Source of the DNA: Chromatiales bacterium
Lineage (GTDB): Bacteria > Pseudomonadota > Gammaproteobacteria > Thiohalomonadales > Thiohalomonadaceae
Direction: 5' to 3'
Assembly (NCBI GenBank): GCA_029864785.1
Contig: JAOTST010000013.1
Coordinates: 1 to 11,247 of the forward strand
Length of the DNA stretch: 11,247 nt
The translations under genes and the position numbers were made by a program. The stretch's first letter is position 1; each line of letters opens with the position of its first letter. Positions 6,578 through 11,247 of the stretch are shown here, piece by piece. The notes below the pieces were generated by a model. The model made no database searches and was not told where the DNA came from. It saw only the letters and a program-made list of their open reading frames with translations.

Positions 6578-6802
6578 CTATTTTCTCCAGCAGGGTTTAC
6601 TGGCCTCATTAACCGCATCGGCTCGCGTAATGCCTATATCTTTTAGCATACGGTCATCTAACCGCAGCAACCATCTGCGCTGCCGCCTCTGCTCCAGACA
6701 TTGAAGCACCTGCTGATACCAACTAGTTAAAATCGTTCTCATATCCCTGCTCTCCCTTGCACTTTCCCATAGATGCAGCGTCTGATGTAGTGTCTGTTGC
6801 AT
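6578..6802 (-). CDS. DUF1127 small protein (YjiS-like)
   Basis: A 74-residue protein. The C-terminal half, RRQRRWLLRLDDRMLKDIGI (39-58) followed by TRADAVNEASKPCWR, is the DUF1127 signature (Arg-rich, LDDRMLKDIGITR, ending in KP.WR). Family members are small, basic, and some are linked to phosphate/carbon metabolism or RNA interactions; for E. coli YjiS the role is unclear. The N-terminal 35 residues are a Gln/His/Leu-rich amphipathic extension. The start is ATG at 6802, with AGGAG six bases before it; a TTG at 6832 lacks a site. It is divergent from a MocR-type regulator, the same pairing as E. coli yjiS and yjiR, so regulation by that neighbour is likely. Confidence 0.88.
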   Translation of the reverse strand: MQQTLHQTLHLWESARESRDMRTILTSWYQQVLQCLEQRRQRRWLLRLDDRMLKDIGITRADAVNEASKPCWRK

Positions 6803-6839
6803 GGCGATCTCCTGATGATGTTGTTCGCTCAATGTAAAA

Positions 6840-6854
6840 ATATCTCTCAGATAT
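6840..6854 (-). other. Small hairpin in the DUF1127 leader
   Basis: On the minus strand ATATCT-GAG-AGATAT is followed by TTTTT, a six-pair AT-only stem with a T run, 37 bases ahead of the DUF1127 start. It is terminator-shaped but very weak; attenuation is a guess. Confidence 0.2.
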
Positions 6855-6885
6855 GGTGCATATGTTAAAGAAGAGCTACTATGCA

Positions 6886-6948
6886 GTACAGATTCAATAT
6901 TTATTTAATTATTGCGATACAGATTGATTCAAACGCCATCTGTATCGC
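6886..6948. promoter_or_regulatory. Candidate MocR operator between the DUF1127 and MocR genes
   Basis: GCGATACAGAT (6914-6924) and ATCTGTATCGC (6938-6948) form a perfect 11-bp inverted repeat with a 13-bp spacer. The core TACAGATT recurs directly at 6887-6894 and 6918-6925, 31 bp apart, about three helical turns. MocR proteins such as GabR and PdxR bind widely spaced direct or mixed repeats next to their own gene. TACTAT (6877-6882) may be a -10 for the regulator gene, and TTGAAT (minus strand, 6932-6927) a -35 for the DUF1127 gene; both are weak. Confidence 0.6.
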
Positions 6949-6971
6949 TCTTTTTCAGGAGTTCTGTACCC

Positions 6972-8393
6972 GTGAAGTTATATGAACAGGTGGCCGAAGA
7001 GATTTCTCTGCTTATTGACCGTGGCGTTTACCCCATTGGCAAGCGCATTCCAGGTACCCGCGAACTGGTCAAAAGATTTCATGTCAGCGTTTCAACCATC
7101 ATGCAAGCCCAGCGCCTACTGGAGCGACGAGGTCTAGTCGAGGCGCGCCCCCGATCAGGATATTACGTTCGCTCACCTGATAGCCATCATGCCCATATTC
7201 CGGCACAATCTAAGCCCTCAAATAGACCCGCACTAGTCGCTACCAAGCAGATGGCATTAGAGATTCTGAGGTCATCGCAACGCAAAGGGCTTATCCATTT
7301 GGGCGCCGCTGTACCTGATGCCCAATATTTACCCTATCAGGCGCTCAACCGTTCCATTGCCAGCGTCACTAAGCGCCACGCATCGGAGATTCCGAACTAC
7401 ACCTTCCCTCCTGGAAACGAAGAACTTCGACAACAGATTGCCATGCGCATGGCGGATGCAGGCTGCGTCGTCTCTCCCGACGAGATCATTATTACCAATG
7501 GCTGTCATGAGGCACTAACCCTCGCACTAAAGGCAGTTACAAAACCGGGCGACTTGGTCGCCATTGAGTCGCCGACTTACTACGGCATGCTGCAGGCCAT
7601 AGAGTCTCTCAATCTCAAGGTGTTGGAGATTCCAACCCACCCTCAGAGTGGCATCAGTATCTCTGCGCTGGAGCTGGCTATTGAACAGTGGGATATCAAG
7701 GCGTGCGTTGTCATTAGCAACTACTCCAATCCTTTGGGCTACCAACTTTCAGACCAGCAAAAATCTGATCTCGTTGCACTTCTAGATCGGGAGTCCATCC
7801 CATTCATTGAAGATGACGTCTATGGTGATCTCGGTTTTATGCCGCAGCGACCATGCGCCGCAAAACGCTTTGATCAAACCGACTCTGTGCTCTACTGCTC
7901 CTCCTTCTCCAAAACCATCGCACCCGGATTCAGGGTTGGATGGATTGTTGCAGGCAAGTGGCGAGACCAGGTCGAACATCTGAAATTTTCATCCTCACTT
8001 GCATCCCCTACCTTGCCGCAAATGGCGCTGGCACACTACCTCGATCAAGGCTCCTACTGCCGACACATTCGAATGGTTCGAGATATCTACGCCGAACAGG
8101 CGCATCGTATTGCCGAAATGGTCTTGCAACACTTTCCAGAGGGAACCAAAGTAACTCGCCCAACAGGTGGCTTCGTAGTATGGGTTCAATTTCCCGAGGG
8201 CATCGACACACTCCAGATCTATCATGAAGCGTTATCTTTAGGGATTAGCACGGCTCCGGGAATGCTCTTTTCCGCCGTAGGAAAATACAACCGCTGCCTG
8301 CGCCTGAACTGTGCCCTAAAGTGGGATGAACGAACCACTTGGGCCATCGTAACGCTCGGAGATATGGCCAAAAAAATCTTAAGCAATAACTAA
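6972..8393 (+). CDS. MocR-type regulator (GntR wing-helix fused to PLP aminotransferase-like domain)
   Basis: A 473-residue PLP-dependent transcription factor. Residues 1-68 form a GntR winged helix (LYEQVAEEISLLIDRGVY, then IPGTRELVKRFHVSVSTIMQ and LLERRGLVEARPRSGYYV). After a linker, a fold-type I aminotransferase domain runs from about 95 to the end: NYTFPPGNEELR, TNGCHEALTLAL, SNPLGYQ, EDDVYGDLGF, and the PLP lysine in SFSKT (Lys314). RLNCAL near the end carries the arginine that usually binds a carboxylate, so an amino-acid-like effector is possible. MocR proteins sense PLP or amino acids and act on nearby genes. The start is taken as GTG at 6972, ten bases after AGGAG; a TTG at 6912 would add 20 residues and run through the operator. 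It resembles E. coli YjiR in its neighbour (DUF1127). Confidence 0.92.
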   Translation: MKLYEQVAEEISLLIDRGVYPIGKRIPGTRELVKRFHVSVSTIMQAQRLLERRGLVEARPRSGYYVRSPDSHHAHIPAQSKPSNRPALVATKQMALEILRSSQRKGLIHLGAAVPDAQYLPYQALNRSIASVTKRHASEIPNYTFPPGNEELRQQIAMRMADAGCVVSPDEIIITNGCHEALTLALKAVTKPGDLVAIESPTYYGMLQAIESLNLKVLEIPTHPQSGISISALELAIEQWDIKACVVISNYSNPLGYQLSDQQKSDLVALLDRESIPFIEDDVYGDLGFMPQRPCAAKRFDQTDSVLYCSSFSKTIAPGFRVGWIVAGKWRDQVEHLKFSSSLASPTLPQMALAHYLDQGSYCRHIRMVRDIYAEQAHRIAEMVLQHFPEGTKVTRPTGGFVVWVQFPEGIDTLQIYHEALSLGISTAPGMLFSAVGKYNRCLRLNCALKWDERTTWAIVTLGDMAKKILSNN

Positions 8394-8413
8394 ATGAACA
8401 GGGAGAGATTTGG

Positions 8414-8833
8414 CTAAATCTTACGCAAACACACCAGATAGAGCGATTCGTCAGGTGGGGTGCCACTGCGCTGAGCACTCCACATTGCCTCTCCTAAACA
8501 TTCCATCATCTTATGTTCTGCCTGATGGTGATCCGCTCGCTGTGAAAGTTGCTGGTGAAGCATGGCAATCCCAGGGGGACGATCGGTAGAGACCTGCTCG
8601 CGAATGGCGATATGCATCCCCATATGCAGGAATGGATTGGACTCCCCCTGATCCACCGCAAAGTCTGCATCAATGGTCGCCTCCCCCGCATTTAGCAATT
8701 TATGATACTCAGGGTGAAGCTGTACCACCTCGGCGATCATTAGCTCTAACGGCGTGAGATCTTGATCCTGCTGCGCCTTCTGCCAGGCATCGTAGTAGGC
8801 GCGTCGGATCTCGTTTCTATCATTTCCAAACAT
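8414..8833 (-). CDS. DUF1841 family protein
   Basis: A 139-residue soluble protein matching DUF1841 over its whole length. It opens MFGNDRNEIRRAYYDAW, then LTPLELMIAEVVQLHPEYH (26-44), GESNPFLHMGMHIAIREQ (63-80) and STDRPPGI (82-89), and ends HKMMECLGEAMWSAQRSGTP (107-126). Several conserved His and Glu residues (HPEYH, HMGMH, HHQAEH, MMEC) could bind metal, but no reaction is known for the family. Its ATG overlaps the nth stop codon as TGATG, a strong sign of translational coupling with nth. It converges with the MocR regulator gene, leaving a 20-base gap. Family call firm; function unknown. Confidence 0.93.
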   Translation of the reverse strand: MFGNDRNEIRRAYYDAWQKAQQDQDLTPLELMIAEVVQLHPEYHKLLNAGEATIDADFAVDQGESNPFLHMGMHIAIREQVSTDRPPGIAMLHQQLSQRADHHQAEHKMMECLGEAMWSAQRSGTPPDESLYLVCLRKI

Positions 8834-9468
8834 CAGTCGATCACTTTATCCTTAAATTCACAGAGGTCTTCGATCACACAGGCAGCGCATCGCGGTTTAC
8901 GCGCAACACAGACATAACGCCCATGCAGAATCAGCCAGTGATGGGCATCCTGTTTAAATTCATCGGGCACAAACTTGATCAGCTTCTGCTCCACCACATC
9001 AACATTTTTACCCGGTGCAATCTTGGTGCGATTCGAAACACGGAAGATATGGGTATCAACCGCAATGGTGGGCTGTCCAAAGGCGGTGTTGAGTACCACA
9101 TTGGCCGTCTTGCGCCCCACGCCCGGCAACGCCTCCAATGATTCGCGATCTTCCGGCACCTCACTACCATGTTGCTCCATCAAGATCTTGCAGGTTTTAA
9201 TGACATTCTTCGCCTTACTGTTAAACAGGCCAATTGTCTTGATGTACTCCTTCAGTCCCTCTTCACCCAATGCGAATATTTTCTTTGGCGTATTGGCTAC
9301 CGGATAGAGCTTAGCCGTCGCCTTATTGACTCCCACATCTGTGGCCTGCGCCGAGAGGATCACTGACACCAGAAGTTCAAACGAACTCTGGTAATTGAGT
9401 TCGGTTGTTGGTTCCGGATTTTCTCTGCGAAGCCGAGTAAATATTTCGCTACGTTTCTGCTTGTTCAT
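8833..9468 (-). CDS. nth: Endonuclease III (DNA glycosylase/AP lyase)
   Basis: A 211-residue protein, the same length as E. coli Nth. It removes oxidised pyrimidines and cuts at the resulting abasic site in base excision repair. The helix-hairpin-helix LPGVGRKTANVV (114-125) holds the catalytic Lys120; Asp138 lies in AVDTHIFRVSNR (136-147). The [4Fe-4S] cluster motif C-x6-C-x2-C-x5-C is complete at Cys187, 194, 197 and 203, matching E. coli positions. The ATG at 9468 has no strong Shine-Dalgarno site. It is first in a two-gene unit with the DUF1841 gene; the rsx/rnf genes often found with nth in other gammaproteobacteria are absent here. A perfect TTGACA on the minus strand upstream fits as its -35. 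Confidence 0.97.
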   Translation of the reverse strand: MNKQKRSEIFTRLRRENPEPTTELNYQSSFELLVSVILSAQATDVGVNKATAKLYPVANTPKKIFALGEEGLKEYIKTIGLFNSKAKNVIKTCKILMEQHGSEVPEDRESLEALPGVGRKTANVVLNTAFGQPTIAVDTHIFRVSNRTKIAPGKNVDVVEQKLIKFVPDEFKQDAHHWLILHGRYVCVARKPRCAACVIEDLCEFKDKVID

Positions 9469-9519
9469 AGTGACTATTCTACAAGATAACTACGCTGGAT
9501 TAACTGCCTGAAAGCTCCG

Positions 9520-9548
9520 CTCTTACAAAAGAGTCCATTATTTGTCAA
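9520..9548 (-). promoter_or_regulatory. Candidate sigma70 promoter for nth
   Basis: On the minus strand a perfect TTGACA (9548-9543) is followed after 17 bases by TAAGAG (9525-9520), a poor match to TATAAT. The predicted start would lie about 45-50 bases before the nth ATG. The -35 and spacing are good, the -10 weak. Confidence 0.4.
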
Positions 9549-9594
9549 AATAGCGCACCTTGGAATTACTCCCTTCATTAACAGGATAGTTAGC

Positions 9595-10788
9595 GTGCCC
9601 GAACTGGATCCCAAAACCCTCATCATCATTGCGGCAATCACGCTCATTATCACCTCCGGAGCCATTCTCATCTCATCGATCATCAATCGACATGTTGCAG
9701 GGGCAAAGCAGTGGGCACTGGGTTATATGCTTATTGCTACAGGGGTAATACTGCAAACGACACAGCAGTACATCCATCCTATATTCTCAATTGTATTGAT
9801 GAATCAACTCATTACTGCAGGTTGTTACCTCGCTTGGATGGGGGCTCGTATTTTTCAAAGAAAGAGCCCTCTCCCACTTCGATATTTTATCATCGTACAA
9901 CTAATACTTTTGCTCATGTTTACTCTAATTGGGCTGGAAGGTAGTGGCTTTACTAATCGTGTCGTACTTATGTCTGCGGTCATTGCGCTGCTTTCGGCTC
10001 TGACTGCTCGTGAGTTAATCACCAATTATAATAAAAAAAATATTGCCACAACCATTACCGGCATCACTTTTGCTCTACTCGCTATTGTCTTCATAGCACG
10101 CGGCATCTCCATTGAAATATTTCCCGAAAGAGGCAACATGCTCACGGCAGGAAAAGCCCCGGTTATCACCTATTTTATTACGCTCATCTTTAACATCCTT
10201 ATCACCTTTGGTTTTATCATTATGCTGACCGAACGGCTTGAAAATCGTCTGCAACAACTTGCCGATACCGATTTTCTAACCGGGCTAGATAGCCGTCGAG
10301 CCATTGTTAATAGTGCCGAACGACTGATCTCTCGAGGACAATATGAAAATTCTAACACCGCTCTACTCATGATGGATCTCGATAAATTTAAACAGGTCAA
10401 CGACACCTATGGGCACCTCGCAGGTGATGCCGTGCTGTGTCACTTTGCCAAAACGATGCGCCAATGTCTGCGTCCTAATGACCTTATTGGACGTATGGGC
10501 GGTGAGGAGTTTGTTGCCATCCTTGCAAACAGCTCATTTTCAGACACAACAGCCGCTGCAGAAAGACTTAGAGCCGCCTTTGAAAGTGAACCCACACAAT
10601 TTAACGACCAACTGATTGATACCACCGTCAGTATTGGTATTTCTGCTACAGAGGATGGCGCAGATAACTTCGACCAACTATTTAAAGAGGCCGATCACGC
10701 GCTTTATCATGCAAAGCGAACGGGTAGAAACCGCATCGCCTCTCACAGCGACACAGCTAAAATTAAGACAGAAGAGAGTATCAGTTAA
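9595..10788 (+). CDS. Membrane diguanylate cyclase (seven-helix sensor plus GGDEF domain)
   Basis: A 397-residue inner-membrane enzyme that would make cyclic di-GMP from two GTP. The N-terminal half has about seven hydrophobic helices (roughly 8-30, 40-56, 62-84, 96-114, 121-138, 151-170, 187-211) with no MASE domain I can name; the short helix-helix linkers suggest sensing within the membrane. The GGDEF domain starts at DTDFLTGLDSRRAI (224-237), with DLDKFKQVND (261-270) giving the metal-binding Asp261. The active-site loop is GGEEF (302-306), a catalytically competent variant, and RPND (293-296) five residues before it is an intact inhibitory I-site. It starts with GTG at 9595, with AGGA eight bases upstream. 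Divergent from nth. Downstream, 57 bases on, begins another membrane protein. Confidence 0.94.
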   Translation: MPELDPKTLIIIAAITLIITSGAILISSIINRHVAGAKQWALGYMLIATGVILQTTQQYIHPIFSIVLMNQLITAGCYLAWMGARIFQRKSPLPLRYFIIVQLILLLMFTLIGLEGSGFTNRVVLMSAVIALLSALTARELITNYNKKNIATTITGITFALLAIVFIARGISIEIFPERGNMLTAGKAPVITYFITLIFNILITFGFIIMLTERLENRLQQLADTDFLTGLDSRRAIVNSAERLISRGQYENSNTALLMMDLDKFKQVNDTYGHLAGDAVLCHFAKTMRQCLRPNDLIGRMGGEEFVAILANSSFSDTTAAAERLRAAFESEPTQFNDQLIDTTVSIGISATEDGADNFDQLFKEADHALYHAKRTGRNRIASHSDTAKIKTEESIS

Positions 10789-10845
10789 ACATCATTCGTC
10801 CATCCAAATAATTTCACAGATATAAAAAAACAGGCCTTCTAAACA

Positions 10846-11247
10846 GTGTCCATTATTCAACAATTAATCTTTGTCACTATTTTTATATCCGTTTTGGCTC
10901 TAACGAACCTTTACGTCTATCGCCGTTTTTTCCGAAAGCTTTCCCCCATCTTCCGCCGCACCGGTTTAATTCTGATGGCAGCAATTATGTTGGGCGAGTT
11001 AATCTTTGCTTTTGACACCATCACACGCGCCCTTCCTGAATCGCTACTACTCTACCTCATCACCAGTGCATTTATCGGCTCAACCTTTATGCTATTTGTG
11101 GTGGCTCTTATCTATGATTTGATCATCTCTACCTCTAAACGCGTTCCATTTAATCAGGAGCGGCGGCGCACTATTAAAGTGTTATTCGACATCACCATGC
11201 TCATCGCTGCAGCCGCCTATCTTCTAAGAGGATTCACCCAGGGCTCT
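10846..11247 (+). CDS. Membrane protein N-terminus, possibly membrane-anchored metallophosphoesterase (3' end outside window)
   Basis: From GTG at 10846 the frame stays open to the window end, giving 134 residues. Four hydrophobic helices are visible (about 3-20, 38-54, 66-92 and 112-126). YVYRRFFRKL after the first helix and the late QERRRTIKVLF resemble the N-terminal anchor of bacterial metallophosphoesterases (YkuE/YaeI kind), whose catalytic domain would lie beyond the window. No catalytic motif is present here, so this is a pattern guess. CAGG lies 13 bases before the GTG, a weak ribosome site; the next in-frame ATG would remove the first helix. It follows the diguanylate cyclase gene by 57 bases with no evident terminator, so co-transcription is possible. 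Confidence 0.55.
   Translation, partial: MSIIQQLIFVTIFISVLALTNLYVYRRFFRKLSPIFRRTGLILMAAIMLGELIFAFDTITRALPESLLLYLITSAFIGSTFMLFVVALIYDLIISTSKRVPFNQERRRTIKVLFDITMLIAAAAYLLRGFTQGS

Noticed and set aside
6803..6832. TTG start for the DUF1127 gene
   Set aside because: The extra codons contain the AGGAG that serves the ATG at 6802.
8406..8421. AGATTT-GGCT-AAATCT hairpin between the MocR and DUF1841 genes
   Set aside because: The stem is short and AT-rich, has no T run on either strand, and overlaps the DUF1841 stop region; not convincing as a terminator.
8975..9307. Long open frame on the plus strand opposite nth
   Set aside because: Codon shadow of a well-identified enzyme gene; no family resemblance and no ribosome site.

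Overview
The window reads as a stretch of ordinary chromosome from a gammaproteobacterium. This is inferred from an Nth almost position-for-position like that of E. coli, a beta/gammaproteobacterial DUF1841 protein, a MocR/DUF1127 pair like E. coli yjiR/yjiS, and a c-type dihaem cytochrome suggesting respiratory flexibility. Genus cannot be fixed from sequence alone. No tRNA, rRNA, CRISPR array, insertion sequence, integrase or attachment site was seen. The first 1.5 kb looks more AT-rich than the rest.

Layout. (1) 1-1487: the end of an EamA/DMT transporter, then a divergent pair of exported proteins: a small EF-hand protein (minus) and a dihaem cytochrome c of the DHC family (plus), sharing a 220-bp promoter region. 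(2) 1498-6457, minus strand: a tight six-gene run, transcribed right to left as LysR-type regulator, unnamed 131-aa protein, AI-2E/PerM-family membrane protein, tsaB, iron-type alcohol dehydrogenase, zinc-ribbon methyltransferase. Gaps are 5, 6, 25, 19 and 6 bases, so one transcript is likely, started from a promoter embedded in an inverted repeat that may be the LysR operator. (3) 6578-8393: a DUF1127 protein divergent from a MocR-type (GntR-aminotransferase) regulator; their shared region holds an 11-bp inverted repeat plus an upstream direct repeat. (4) 8414-9468, minus strand: nth followed by a DUF1841 gene in a TGATG overlap. (5) 9595-end, plus strand: a seven-helix membrane diguanylate cyclase with an intact GGEEF and I-site, then the start of a membrane protein running off the window, possibly the anchor of a metallophosphoesterase.

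Most genes are independent: redox, tRNA modification, DNA repair, c-di-GMP. The functional links best supported by sequence are the LysR-headed operon, the MocR/DUF1127 divergon and the nth-DUF1841 coupling. No clearly new multi-gene system is evident. The best leads are the MocR operator geometry, the LysR-headed operon carrying the essential t6A gene with an unnamed conserved protein, the orphan dihaem cytochrome paired with an EF-hand protein, and a metal-ligand His-to-Gln change in the alcohol dehydrogenase.
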